A stretch of DNA of 64,000 nucleotides from Deltaproteobacteria bacterium (GCA_016218915.1 JACRCQ010000051.1:222895-286894), one strand, 5' to 3'. Shown: positions 46,004-54,849, counted from the first letter of the stretch. The notes: a model not told the origin generated them from the sequence alone. Numbers and translations: made by a program.

Positions 46004-46162
46004 CGGTGTCCTCACTGCTTCGGAAGATCTCGCAGGGCTTCGGGTCGACTGGTTGCGGGCGCAAGCCCGCCGCGGCGTGCTGAGGTCGTACGAATGCCGG
46101 ATCGATGCCCGGGATCCATGCGTGATGCGGAATCGCTGGTCCCCCGCGTGCCATGCCGGGGC

Positions 46163-46498
46163 CTAGAACAGAGCGCGTAGGTCGGTTGGATCCTGCTTGC
46201 GCTGCTCGAGGATACGGTTGATCGCGCGCAGAATGCGGGTCTTCTGCGGCCCGGTGAGCGTCTGGCCCGCCAGGGCGGCGTTGAGCGATCGCTCCGTGAC
46301 CGGACGTCCGCTGCGGGGCTTGACGCGCTTCTCGCCCTCTTTCTTGGCGGGCGGATCCTCGGACTTGCGAGCCTTTCGCTCGGTCAGGCGCAGGGTACGG
46401 TCCGCGGGCTGCAGGCCCTCGATCTTCTGGGAAGCGATCAGGACGCGGCGGGGGTCGATCTTCTTGGTGGTCAAAAATTCGCTGAACTTGCTTGCCAT
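46163..46498 (-). CDS. Small basic protein of unknown function
   Basis: ATG 46498 gives 111 residues (MASKFSEFLTTKKIDPRR). It is Lys/Arg-rich with a central charged stretch (RKARKSEDPPAKKEGEKRVK) and a C-terminal helix (QKTRILRAINRILEQRK). There is no signal peptide and no cysteine. It lies 159 bp upstream of prkA on the same strand and is divergent from the nucleoside phosphorylase gene. A nucleic-acid-binding role would fit the charge but is speculative. Confidence 0.65.
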   Translation of the reverse strand: MASKFSEFLTTKKIDPRRVLIASQKIEGLQPADRTLRLTERKARKSEDPPAKKEGEKRVKPRSGRPVTERSLNAALAGQTLTGPQKTRILRAINRILEQRKQDPTDLRALF

Positions 46499-46673
46499 GG
46501 CGACTGTGTAGCGAAAACCCAGGGGGGATGCCAGACATTCGGTGGCGGGATCGTGAAGGAGGCCGGCTTGGAATGCCGGCAGGGGCGGACAAAAGGCACG
46601 GACCGCTGCGTTGGGCCCTGAATTGGCAGTTGTGGGCGGCGAAACGCCCCAACCCGGTGTAGCCTGCTCGGCC

Positions 46674-47522
46674 ATGATTCCTGCTCCAGGCCTCAATGGT
46701 CTGCTCGATGGGGCGGTTGCTGCCGTCCGCCAACACCGCAGCACCCCTCCCTTGATCGGCGTCGTGCTCGGTTCTGGCCTCGGCGCGTTCGGCGACACCC
46801 TCGATGGCGTCGTGAAGGTCCCCTATGCGGACATTCCGAAGATGCCCATGTCCCGGGTGGTGGGCCACGCCGGCAACCTGTGCCTGGGCTCGGTCGAAGG
46901 CGTCGAGGTCGCTTGCATGCAAGGGCGCGTGCACCTGTACGAAGGACACGAGCCCGAGCGCGTCGTGTTCGGCGTGCGCCTGCTCGCCAAGCTCGGCTGC
47001 AAAGCCGTCCTCCTCACCAACGCGGCCGGCGGCGTCCACGCCTCGATGCGCCCCGGCGATCTCATGCTGATCGTGGATCACATCAACCTGACTGGACGCA
47101 GCCCGCTGATGGGACCGAACATCGATTCCATGGGCGAGCGGTTCCCGGACATGTCGCAAGCCTATGATCCAGGTCTGTGCGATGCGGCGCGCAAGGCTGC
47201 GCTCGAGGTCGGCGTCGCACTCAAGGAAGGCGTCTACCAGGCAAACCTCGGCCCGAGCTACGAGACTCCTGCCGAGATCCGGATGGCGCGCGCCATCGGA
47301 GCCGATGCAGTGGGCATGAGCACGGTCCCGGAGGTGATCGCCCTGCGTCACATGAAGGTGAGAACCGCTGCGATCTCGTGCATCACCAACCTGGCAGCAG
47401 GGATCTCCCTGACGCCTCTCAACCACAAGGAAGTCGAGCAGATTGCCCGGCTCACCCGCGACGCGTTCGTGCGGCTGCTGTCGCGTTGGGTGCGGCTGTC
47501 GGCGGTGGAGGTGGCAAAGTGA
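46674..47522 (+). CDS. Purine nucleoside phosphorylase (PNP-II type)
   Basis: ATG 46674 gives 282 residues. GVVLGSGLGAFGD, VVGHAGNLCLG, GRVHLYEGHEPERV, LLTNAAGGV and YETPAEIRMARAIGADAVGM identify the trimeric guanosine/inosine phosphorylase family. It releases the purine base and (deoxy)ribose-1-phosphate. It heads a salvage operon with cytidine deaminase and an amidohydrolase, each overlapping the next by 4 nt. The frame also extends to an earlier start at 46611, but the family N-terminus fits ATG 46674. Confidence 0.95.
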   Translation: MIPAPGLNGLLDGAVAAVRQHRSTPPLIGVVLGSGLGAFGDTLDGVVKVPYADIPKMPMSRVVGHAGNLCLGSVEGVEVACMQGRVHLYEGHEPERVVFGVRLLAKLGCKAVLLTNAAGGVHASMRPGDLMLIVDHINLTGRSPLMGPNIDSMGERFPDMSQAYDPGLCDAARKAALEVGVALKEGVYQANLGPSYETPAEIRMARAIGADAVGMSTVPEVIALRHMKVRTAAISCITNLAAGISLTPLNHKEVEQIARLTRDAFVRLLSRWVRLSAVEVAK

Positions 47523-47956
47523 GCACCATGCCCGCAATCGACTGGAACAGCCTCGTCGCCGCTGCGCGAGAGGTCCGTGAGCACGCCTACGCACCGTACT
47601 CCCAGTATCAGGTCGGAGCTGCGCTGCTCAGCGGCTCAGGCAAGGTCTACGTCGGCTGCAACGTGGAGAACGCTTCCTACGGCCTCGCGCTGTGCGCGGA
47701 GCGCTCCGCGATCGCAGCGATGATCGCCGACGGGGAGCGCACGATCCGCGCAATCGCCATCGTGACTGATGGGCCGGTGCCCGGCCCCCCTTGCGGCATG
47801 TGCCGCCAGGTGCTGGCCGAGTTCGCCGACGACGTTCCGGTGCACCTCGCCTCTGCGCAGGCAGGCTCGATGGCGCGCACGACGTCGCTGTCCAAGCTGC
47901 TCGCGGATCCGTTCCGTCCGCACATGCTGCGGGGCAACCCTGGAGGGACGCCCTGA
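47519..47956 (+). CDS. cdd: Cytidine deaminase
   Basis: GTG 47519 overlaps the upstream stop by 4 nt and has GGAGG 7 nt upstream; ATG 47528 is the alternative. The 145-residue product has the zinc sites LCAERSAIAAM (Cys and the catalytic Glu) and PCGMCRQVLAEF (two Cys), and the substrate-side NVENASYGL. It deaminates cytidine and deoxycytidine to uridine derivatives. The deduced length matches homotetrameric bacterial Cdd. Confidence 0.95.
   Translation: MSTMPAIDWNSLVAAAREVREHAYAPYSQYQVGAALLSGSGKVYVGCNVENASYGLALCAERSAIAAMIADGERTIRAIAIVTDGPVPGPPCGMCRQVLAEFADDVPVHLASAQAGSMARTTSLSKLLADPFRPHMLRGNPGGTP
47942..47947 (+). promoter_or_regulatory. Ribosome-binding site supporting a CTG start
   Basis: GGAGGG at 47942-47947 is 5 nt before CTG 47953. 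No ATG or GTG is well placed: the nearest in-frame GTG (47986) falls inside the first conserved strand of the enzyme. Confidence 0.6.
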
Positions 47957-49287
47957 GCAGCCTGACCTTTCGCGGCGGCTGGATCGTGGCTTGCGATTCC
48001 GCCCAGACGCTGGTGCAGGGCGATGTGGTGGTGCGCGAAGGCGCGATCGTGGCAGTCGGACCGTCCGCGGCAACTGCCGCTGACGCGGATGGCGAGGTGA
48101 TCGACATCAGCGGGCTGGCAGTCATGCCCGGGCTCGTGCAATCGCACGTGCACCTGTGCCAGACGTTGATGCGGGGCATGGCGGAAGAGCTGCCGCTGCT
48201 CGCATGGCTGCAGAAGCGGGTGTGGCCGCTGGAGGCGGCGCACGACGAGGCGAGCCTGCGTGCGAGCGCCGAGCTCGGAGTCGCGGAGCTCCTGCTCGGG
48301 GGCACGACCTGCATCCTGGACATGGGAACGACCCATGACCACGACGTCGTGTTCGAGGTCTGCGAGCGGCTGGGCATCCGCGCGACCGGCGGCAAGGCGA
48401 TGATGGATGCGGGCGATCAGGTCCCGCAGCGTCTGCGCGAGTCGACCGCCGACAGCCTTGGGCAGAGCGATCGCTTGCGCACGTGCTGGCATGGGGCAGC
48501 GGGCGGAAGGCTCCGCTATGCGTATGCGCCGCGCTTCGTGCTGAGCTGCACCGAGGCGCTTGTGCGCGGGGTTGCGGAGCGCGCTGGGGAGCACGGCTTG
48601 CTGATGCACACTCACGCTTCGGAGCACGCGGAGGAGCGGGCAGCGGTGCGGGCGGCCTACGGTCGCGACGACTACCAGGTGCTGGCGTCGTGGGGATTCA
48701 GCGGCCCGAGGGCCGTGCTGGTCCACATGGTCCAGCTCGGCGCCGACCAGCTGCAGGAGGTCGCCCGGCAGGGGTCGCGCATCGTGCACTGCCCGAGCTC
48801 GAACATGAAGCTCGGCTCGGGGATCGCCCCGGTGCCGGAGATGCTCCGCGCGGGTCTGGTGGTCGGGATCGGTGCGGACGGCGCTCCGTGCAACAACAAT
48901 CTCGATGCATGGTCGGAGATGCGGCACGCGAGCCTGATCGCCAAGTTGCGGAGCGGGCCTGCGAGCCTGCCGGCTGCCGACGTGCTCCGGTTCTGCACGT
49001 CGAGCGGCGCGGCGGTGCTGGGGCTCGAGGAGCAGATCGGCTCCATCGAGGCAGGGAAGCGTGCCGATCTGGTGGTGGTATCGCTCGACGGGGTGCATCA
49101 GCAGCCGACGCTCGACATCGTGGAGACGCTGGTGCACGCCACGAGGTGCTCGGACGTCCGGTACGTGATGGTCGACGGGCGCGTGGTGGTGAAGCAGGGC
49201 GAGCTTGTGGGCGTGGATCTCGCGCGTCTTCGCGCGACCGCGGGCGAGCAGGCGCGCACCCTGCAAAAGCGTGCGGGGCTGGCCTGA
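47953..49287 (+). CDS. ATZ/TRZ-family amidohydrolase, likely a nucleoside or nucleobase deaminase
   Basis: The frame gives 444 residues from CTG 47953, which overlaps the cdd stop by 4 nt (CTGA) and has a strong GGAGGG in place; a longer upstream frame lies inside cdd. Metal and active-site motifs are MPGLVQSHVHLCQTL (HxH), HTHASEHAEE, RAVLVHMVQ and IGADGAPCNNN (Asp). The family includes S-adenosylhomocysteine, 5'-deoxyadenosine, 8-oxoguanine and chlorotriazine hydrolases. Placement with purine phosphorylase and cytidine deaminase points to a nucleoside or base deaminase, but the exact substrate is open. It is convergent with the coiled-coil gene, 19 bp apart. Confidence 0.9.
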   Translation: MSSLTFRGGWIVACDSAQTLVQGDVVVREGAIVAVGPSAATAADADGEVIDISGLAVMPGLVQSHVHLCQTLMRGMAEELPLLAWLQKRVWPLEAAHDEASLRASAELGVAELLLGGTTCILDMGTTHDHDVVFEVCERLGIRATGGKAMMDAGDQVPQRLRESTADSLGQSDRLRTCWHGAAGGRLRYAYAPRFVLSCTEALVRGVAERAGEHGLLMHTHASEHAEERAAVRAAYGRDDYQVLASWGFSGPRAVLVHMVQLGADQLQEVARQGSRIVHCPSSNMKLGSGIAPVPEMLRAGLVVGIGADGAPCNNNLDAWSEMRHASLIAKLRSGPASLPAADVLRFCTSSGAAVLGLEEQIGSIEAGKRADLVVVSLDGVHQQPTLDIVETLVHATRCSDVRYVMVDGRVVVKQGELVGVDLARLRATAGEQARTLQKRAGLA

Positions 49288-49306
49288 GCGGAGCGACCGC
49301 AGCGGG

Positions 49307-51913
49307 CTATTCGATCGGACGGGACTCTGCTTCTTCGATCTGAAGCAGGGCAGCGGCGAGGGCATCTTTTGCCCGCTCGAGGCTTGAGCGATCCTGGTCC
49401 CACTTGTCGTGCGCCTTGCGAGCCGCGGCTGTCTGGGCCGCGAGCTGCGCCTCGGTCTGCTGGAGCTTGCCCGAGGTTTCGCTCAGCGAGGATTCCAGGC
49501 TTGCGAGGCGTTCCTGCGCGTGCGTGAGCTCCGAGGACAGGGAGGACTTGTCGCGCGCAAGTGAGTCGCGCTCGGTGGTGAGCGCAGCCTTATCTCCCTC
49601 CAGCGCGCTGATTCTGCTGTCGCGTTCGGCTTCGCCCTTCTGCTTCGCCTCCTCGGTGGATGCGAGCGTCTGACGCGCGGCCGACAGGTCGGCTTCGAGC
49701 GAGGTGATACGCCCGCCCAGCTCGCTTTCCGAATCGCTCTTGGCTTTCTCGGCAGAGGCGAGCCGCTCGCGGGTGGAGGCGAGCTCGGCTTCGAGCGCGC
49801 TGAGCTTTCCTCCGAGATCGTCCTTGAGGGCATCGCGCTCCTGCTCCAGGGAGGCGATCCGCTCTGCATTCGCGGACTGCAGGCCTGCAGCGCGCTTCTC
49901 GGCGTCGGATTCGAGGGACTTGATCTTGTCGGCATGCGTCGACTCGAGGCTCGCGATGCGCTGGTCGCGCTCTTCTTCGAGCGATCGGACCTTGTCGGCA
50001 TGGCTCGACTCGAGGCTCGCGATGCGCTGGTCGCGCTCTTCTTCGAGCGCTCGGACCTTGTCGGCGTGCGTGGATTCCAGGCTCGCGATGCGCTCGTCGC
50101 GCTCCTGCTCCACCTTCTTGAGCTTGCCGGCGTGCGCGGCCTCGAGCTCGGAGAGCTGGTGGGCGTGCGCCTGCTCGATCCCTTGGGTCTTCTGCGCATG
50201 GGAAGCTTCGAGCTCCGCGAGCTTTTGCGCGGCTGACGCTTCGAGCTCGGTGAGCTTCTGTGCGGCAGCGGCTTCGAGCTGCGCGACCTTCTGCGCATGG
50301 GCTGTCTCGGCCTCGGAGAGCTTCTGGGCGGCAGCGGCTTCGAGCTCCGCGACCCTGCTCGCATGCGACGAATCGAGGCCGGAGAGCTTCTGGGCGTGCG
50401 CGGTCTCCAGCTCGCTGAGCTTCGTCTGGTGCGCTGCGCTGAGCTCTGCCTCCCGCGACGCGAGCGCGGCCGCCGCCTGCTCGCTCGCGCTGGCCAGGGC
50501 CTTCTGCTTGTCGGCTTCGAGCTGGTCGCGAAGCTCTGCGAGGGCCTCGTCGTGACGCGTGGTCAGGGTCGACTTGAGCTCCGCGAGCGCCTGGCTCTTC
50601 GCCTGCTCGGCCGCTGCAAGTGCTTCGGCGTGGGCAGCGGCATCCGCCGCGGCCTTGGCGTCGCGCGCGGAGATCTCGGCGGCATGGGACTTGGCGAGCG
50701 CAGCGATCTCGTCGGTCTTCTTCTTGAGCTCTGCCTGCCCGGCCTCAGCCGCAGCCTTGGCGTCCTCCAGCTCACGATCCAAGGCGAGGATCTTGTCGGT
50801 CTGATCAGCCTTCTCCCGCTCGAGGGCGAGGCTGGCGTCGCGCGCGTCGATGACATCCTTGTCCTTGTGCGAGAGCTGCTCGCGCAGCGAAAGGATCTCC
50901 TTGTCCTTCTTGTTGAGAGCCTCGCGCAGGTCGAGGAATTCGCGGCTCGATACGCCGCCGCCGCGGGCTGGGCCTCCGCCCTTGGCCTTGAGCTCCTCGA
51001 TGGTCTTCTGGAGGCGCTCGATCTCTGCGCTGGTCTCGGCGACCCGGTTGGCTTCCTCGTGGTACTGCTCGGCCTCGGAGCGCGTCGTGGACAGCTCCCT
51101 CTCGAGCCGGACGACCTCGTCCCGGTAGCGCTCGACCTCGGAGCGTAGCTGCTCGACCTGGGCCGAGTCGCCGGCAGCAGCGGGCGCTGCGGCGGGAGCT
51201 GGACGCGCCGAGCGTGCAGCAGGGCGCGCGGATTGCGCGGGAGCCCTTGCAGGTTGCCGAGGGGCTTCGGGCGGAGGCGCAGGCGCGGCCGCAGGTGCGG
51301 GCTCGTCCGGAGCCCCGCCATCCATCAGCCGATCAAAGGCGTCGTCAGCGAACTTCTCGACATCCGGATCGACACCGGACATCGGATCCGGATGGTGGCT
51401 CGGCGGGACCGTGTCGTAGCGGTCCATCATCACGGTCCTGGATTCCTCAGGCTCTGCGCCTTGCGCGTCGCCGCCCTCGAAGCCGATTTCCTCGTCGATC
51501 ACGATCGCGTCTTCGATCTCCTCGACGTGCTCGCCGGAGCCGATGTCGACCAGGGGACGGATGCGGTCGAGCAGATCAGCGAAAGCGATGGGCTTGTGGA
51601 CATAGTCTTCGGCGCGGGTGCGGAGCTTGCGGTGCTGCTCGAAGGTCTCGTCGCTCGACTCCGAGGACATGATGATCAGGGGCACGTCCTTGAGCAGCGG
51701 ATCCTTCTTGAGCTTGTTGCACACGGAGAAGCCATTCATGCGCGGCAGCTCGATGGAGAGGAGGATGAGATCCGGACGATCCTGGGCCGCCATCTGAAGA
51801 CCGACGTTGCCGTCGTCGACCACTCTCACCTCGCAATCGAGGCGTCCGAGTTCGAAGACGAGCTCATTGGCGAAAGCTTTGTCACTCTCGAATACGAGGA
51901 CCTTGGTGGACAT
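49307..51913 (-). CDS. FrzS/AglZ-like pseudo-receiver with long coiled coil
   Basis: ATG 51913 gives 868 residues. Residues 1-123 are a CheY-like receiver closest in feel to the FrzS receiver (the segment FEQHRKLRTRAEDYVHKP), but the phosphoacceptor Asp is Ser53 (LILLSIELP), so it is a pseudo-receiver. An acidic and Pro/Ala-rich linker follows (residues about 125-260). Then comes about 590 residues of predicted coiled coil with strong repeats, including 22-residue units (ADKVRALEEERDQRIASLES) and 11-residue units (AQKLTELEASA). FrzS and AglZ are polar motility proteins of Myxococcus with this plan. A polarity or motility scaffold role is inferred. Confidence 0.85.
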   Translation of the reverse strand: MSTKVLVFESDKAFANELVFELGRLDCEVRVVDDGNVGLQMAAQDRPDLILLSIELPRMNGFSVCNKLKKDPLLKDVPLIIMSSESSDETFEQHRKLRTRAEDYVHKPIAFADLLDRIRPLVDIGSGEHVEEIEDAIVIDEEIGFEGGDAQGAEPEESRTVMMDRYDTVPPSHHPDPMSGVDPDVEKFADDAFDRLMDGGAPDEPAPAAAPAPPPEAPRQPARAPAQSARPAARSARPAPAAAPAAAGDSAQVEQLRSEVERYRDEVVRLERELSTTRSEAEQYHEEANRVAETSAEIERLQKTIEELKAKGGGPARGGGVSSREFLDLREALNKKDKEILSLREQLSHKDKDVIDARDASLALEREKADQTDKILALDRELEDAKAAAEAGQAELKKKTDEIAALAKSHAAEISARDAKAAADAAAHAEALAAAEQAKSQALAELKSTLTTRHDEALAELRDQLEADKQKALASASEQAAAALASREAELSAAHQTKLSELETAHAQKLSGLDSSHASRVAELEAAAAQKLSEAETAHAQKVAQLEAAAAQKLTELEASAAQKLAELEASHAQKTQGIEQAHAHQLSELEAAHAGKLKKVEQERDERIASLESTHADKVRALEEERDQRIASLESSHADKVRSLEEERDQRIASLESTHADKIKSLESDAEKRAAGLQSANAERIASLEQERDALKDDLGGKLSALEAELASTRERLASAEKAKSDSESELGGRITSLEADLSAARQTLASTEEAKQKGEAERDSRISALEGDKAALTTERDSLARDKSSLSSELTHAQERLASLESSLSETSGKLQQTEAQLAAQTAAARKAHDKWDQDRSSLERAKDALAAALLQIEEAESRPIE
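49941..50138 (-). repeat. 66-bp tandem repeat inside the coiled-coil gene
   Basis: Three consecutive 66-bp units begin at 49941, 50007 and 50073; the first two are nearly identical and the third has diverged. Each encodes 22 residues of the coiled coil (ADKVRALEEERDQRIASLES and relatives). Confidence 0.7.
50189..50419 (-). repeat. 33-bp periodic repeat inside the coiled-coil gene
   Basis: A 33-bp period is visible at 50189, 50222, 50255, 50288, 50321, 50354 and 50387, each copy encoding an 11-residue coiled-coil unit starting AQK (for example AQKLTELEASA). An 11-residue period is typical of hendecad coiled coils. The copies have diverged, so slippage is less likely here than in the 66-bp region. 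Confidence 0.65.
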
Positions 51914-52083
51914 CCACTGGCTCCGGTGCACAGGAAGCTGCGAGCACCTGCTGGTGCGGGCAGGGGCGGTGCAGGATATCGATCGAGCGCAACCAGTGTC
52001 AAACGCAGCCGACACCGCGTGATCATCCGGCAATGGAAGTGGGGGAACTACCGTCAATGCGATGACTTGCGGCGCGCAGGGGG

Positions 52084-52341
52084 TCAGCCCGACGGCTGGG
52101 AATCCTGCACGTCGGCGCCACCATCGCTTGCATCGGGGCCGGATTCGTGGCCGCCCCCGTCGACTCCCTCGTCACCAGCGTCCTGCTCCGCATCCGGACC
52201 GGCGTCCATCGGCGATTCACATCCTGGATTGGCCGGATCCAGCTCGCACAGGTTCTGCCAGCTCGTCGAGTGGAACAGATCCGAGGAGCAGCCGGCCAGG
52301 GTCATCGCAGCGATCAACGGCAGCAGAAGGCGGGCGCGCAT
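52084..52341 (-). CDS. Small Asp-rich lipoprotein
   Basis: ATG 52341 gives 85 residues: a lipoprotein signal with lipobox LAGC (MRARLLLPLIAAMTLAGC), a short Cys-containing part, then an Asp/Gly/Glu-rich tail (DAGPDAEQDAGDEGVDGG). Such tails are common in myxobacterial surface proteins. The start overlaps the stop of the upstream gene by 1 nt (TGATG), so it is probably coupled with the PEGA/TPR gene. Function unknown. Confidence 0.72.
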   Translation of the reverse strand: MRARLLLPLIAAMTLAGCSSDLFHSTSWQNLCELDPANPGCESPMDAGPDAEQDAGDEGVDGGGHESGPDASDGGADVQDSQPSG

Positions 52342-53303
52342 CAGAACGCCCCCCTGAAGCTCAAGCCTCCAGGCTGGATGGCGACCGTTGGCGCCGCCGA
52401 CGACGGCTTGGACGTGAGCGTGAGCACGATGCCTGTCCCGATGGCTGCAGCTGCCCCGGACCACAACCCCAGAGCGATCGCATCGTACTTGCGGACCACG
52501 CTGGCCCGCTCCGGATCGCAGGCCACGCTCTGAGCGCAGGCGACTTCCGAGTCATCGGCGACCGAGCCCGCGTGGCGGAATGCGAAGTAGCCACCTGCAG
52601 CGAGCGCGACGCCAGCGCCGAAGCTGATCCACGCGCCGACCGGAACCTTGGGGGAGGAGCGCGCCGATTCGGGCGGCTGGTCCTGGATCGGCGCGGCCGA
52701 CGAAGGAGCCGACGATGCTGCGGGCTTTGGGGCGATGCGCGAGAACTCGACCGTTTCCGGACGGCTTTCGACGAGCACGAGCTGCTTGACGATGGGAGCA
52801 GCGCCAGAGAACTCGATGACAATCAGATGCGTTCCAGGGTCCAGCCCCACCGGCGTGCCGACGAGCCCGCGCTCCAGGACCTTGCCGTCGAGACGGACCA
52901 CGGCGTCCTGCTCGCTCGCAGGAACGCGCAGGGTGAGCGTAGGGATGCGTACGCGGAGCTGCTCGATGCGAGGCGCGACCGATTGCAGCACGTCGACGGC
53001 GCGGCTGTCTCCTGCGAGCGACTGGGCCTTCTGGAAGCTGTCGAGCGCCTCCACGAGCCGCCCGAGGTGCTCCAGGCAATTGCCGATGTGGAAGCGCACG
53101 CCTGCGGTCTCCTTGATCGCAGCCACGCCGTTGAGCTTGCGAAGCGCCTGATCCCATCTGGAGTCGCGCTCGTCCTTCTCCGCGTCTGCGAACAGCTTTC
53201 GCGCGGTTTCGATCTCAGCGGGCGTGGGGGCAGCCGCAGCCATGGGCGCCGTCGCGGCAAGAGCCGCAGAAACCAACAGGGCGATACGAACGAAGCTGCG
53301 CAT
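52341..53303 (-). CDS. Exported protein with TPR-like and PEGA-like regions
   Basis: The 320-residue protein has a signal peptide (MRSFVRIALLVSAALAATAP, cleavage near AAAA), TPR-like helices (about residues 30-110), a PEGA-like beta region (GLDPGTHLIVIEF) near 140-180, a Pro/Ser/Ala-rich linker and two C-terminal hydrophobic segments. It is probably bound to the inner or outer face of an envelope membrane. Similar PEGA/TPR proteins are frequent in myxobacteria. It precedes the small lipoprotein. Confidence 0.8.
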   Translation of the reverse strand: MRSFVRIALLVSAALAATAPMAAAAPTPAEIETARKLFADAEKDERDSRWDQALRKLNGVAAIKETAGVRFHIGNCLEHLGRLVEALDSFQKAQSLAGDSRAVDVLQSVAPRIEQLRVRIPTLTLRVPASEQDAVVRLDGKVLERGLVGTPVGLDPGTHLIVIEFSGAAPIVKQLVLVESRPETVEFSRIAPKPAASSAPSSAAPIQDQPPESARSSPKVPVGAWISFGAGVALAAGGYFAFRHAGSVADDSEVACAQSVACDPERASVVRKYDAIALGLWSGAAAAIGTGIVLTLTSKPSSAAPTVAIQPGGLSFRGAF

Positions 53304-53437
53304 GGATCCGCCGGGTCGATGGAGCTGCTGGACAGGGCCGGCACCCCAGGAGCGTCAAGGGTGCAGGACTTCGCGCATGGCGGAGTTTCCAGGCTTGGAT
53401 GTCGGAAGTCAACGGGGGATGGCGGGAATACCGCGGA

Positions 53438-54286
53438 TCAGCTGCGCGCACCCTTGCGCCCAAGCCTGGCGGTCCAGACGGCAGAGTCGGTGTAGCGGTC
53501 GAGCGGGGTCTTGTCGAAGTCCGAGGTGACGCTCTCGACCTCGAACCCGTTGTAGTGCAGCAGCGCCTCGAGCTCCTTGGGATGGTACTGACGGTGGGCG
53601 AGCAGGGTTGTCCAGGCGCGCTCCGGGGCGTCGACCGGCTCGAACTTCATCGTCACGTACAGGATCTGACGCGCAGCATCGTAGTCGAAGTACTCGGCGT
53701 AGCGGACCAGCTCGCCCGTGGCCGGATAGCGCATCGGAGGTACCCGGAATCCCCGGTTCGGATCGCGCGCAAGCTCGGACGCGCTCGGCATCGACACGTC
53801 GAACACCAGGCGCCCCCCGGGCTGCAGGTGGGAGCGCACGCACGCAAGGAAGCCTTCGATGTCGGCTCGATCGTAGAGGTGAAGCAGGGAGTTGAAGGTG
53901 CACAGCACGAGCTTGAACCGCTTGCGGATACGCTTCTTGCGCATGTCGCCGCGTACGAGCGTGATTCGATCGCGGACGTCTTCAGGAAGCTTCTTGAGCC
54001 GCTCCGCAAAGCTGGCGAGCATCTCCTTGGCGTGGTCCATGCCCACGATCTCGACGCCCTGCTGGGCGATCGGGATGGTGATGCGGCCGTTGCCGCAGCC
54101 GTACTCGAGCACCGGTCCGCCGGAGCGGGCAGCCAGATCGCGGTAGAACGCGACGTCAGCGGTGCGGCTCTTGTAGTTCTTGGTGTAGTACAGCGGCTCG
54201 CGGTAGTGGGCGCGCGCGCCTTCCGCGAGCAGCGAGTCGTTGCGCGTTCCGAATCGCATGATGGCTGGTGCTTGGGCGAAGTCCAC
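53438..54286 (-). CDS. Class I SAM-dependent methyltransferase
   Basis: The frame gives 282 residues from GTG 54286; ATG 54259 (MRFGTRND) is an equally plausible start. Motif I is LEYGCGNGRITIPIA, followed by VEIVGMDHAKEML and VLCTFNSLLHL. The C-terminal half has beta strands of the usual product-binding part. The substrate is unknown. It follows rpoZ by 36 bp and may be cotranscribed with it. Confidence 0.85.
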   Translation of the reverse strand: MDFAQAPAIMRFGTRNDSLLAEGARAHYREPLYYTKNYKSRTADVAFYRDLAARSGGPVLEYGCGNGRITIPIAQQGVEIVGMDHAKEMLASFAERLKKLPEDVRDRITLVRGDMRKKRIRKRFKLVLCTFNSLLHLYDRADIEGFLACVRSHLQPGGRLVFDVSMPSASELARDPNRGFRVPPMRYPATGELVRYAEYFDYDAARQILYVTMKFEPVDAPERAWTTLLAHRQYHPKELEALLHYNGFEVESVTSDFDKTPLDRYTDSAVWTARLGRKGARS

Positions 54287-54322
54287 TCAGGGTTTCGACC
54301 GGACCCGACCTGTCTGGCTCGC

Positions 54323-54574
54323 TCAGGTGTTGAAGCTGGAGTGAGCGCCCGGCTGGGTGCCGAGCCATTCGTCGACGACCTCGTTGCTCGGACGGTTGAA
54401 GTGAACCCGTCCGGCGGCGATTTCGCGCAGACTCACCACGGCAGCCTTGTTCTTGGCTTTGACCAGGGCTCCCGCTCCCTTCATGAGCTGGCGGGTGCGG
54501 GCTGCGGCGAGGATGACGAGCGCGAAACGGTTCTCTTCGCGTTCGAGGCAATCTTCTACGGTTACTCGGGCCAT
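54323..54574 (-). CDS. rpoZ: RNA polymerase omega subunit
   Basis: ATG 54574 follows AGGAG and gives 83 residues, with ARVTVEDCLEREENRFALV and ILAAARTRQLMKGAGALVK, the standard omega motifs. Omega stabilises the beta' subunit. No gmk or spoT gene is adjacent, unlike in many bacteria. A methyltransferase gene lies 36 bp downstream. Confidence 0.94.
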   Translation of the reverse strand: MARVTVEDCLEREENRFALVILAAARTRQLMKGAGALVKAKNKAAVVSLREIAAGRVHFNRPSNEVVDEWLGTQPGAHSSFNT

Positions 54575-54750
54575 TGCAGGTGCTCCTGAGGGGAACCCAA
54601 AAGGGGCGGATAACCTAGCGGCCCGAAGACCCTCGCGCAAGCGCCGTCGTCCCGCCCCCCTTGGTGCTCCGAGAATCGGCCGCAAATCCTGGCTCGCCCG
54701 ATCTGCTCCTGCCTACCGCCGATCGCCGCAATCCGAGCTCCGCCCTCGAC

Positions 54751-54776
54751 AGGTATGGTCAAGAGGTATGGTCAAG
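54751..54776. repeat. 13-bp direct tandem repeat upstream of a hypothetical gene
   Basis: AGGTATGGTCAAG occurs twice in direct succession, about 75 bp before the start at 54850. It could be a regulator site or a replication slippage product. Nothing further can be said from the sequence. Confidence 0.4.
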
Positions 54777-54849
54777 GGGCGGACGATCCCCTATATCGGG
54801 CTGAAGTCGCGCCCCTGCGCGATCCGAAAGGAATCTGGCCAAGGCGATC

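Noticed and set aside
49941..50419. Regularly spaced repeats resembling a CRISPR-like array
   Set aside because: The periods (66 and 33 bp) are in frame, encode coiled-coil residues, and have no unique spacers.
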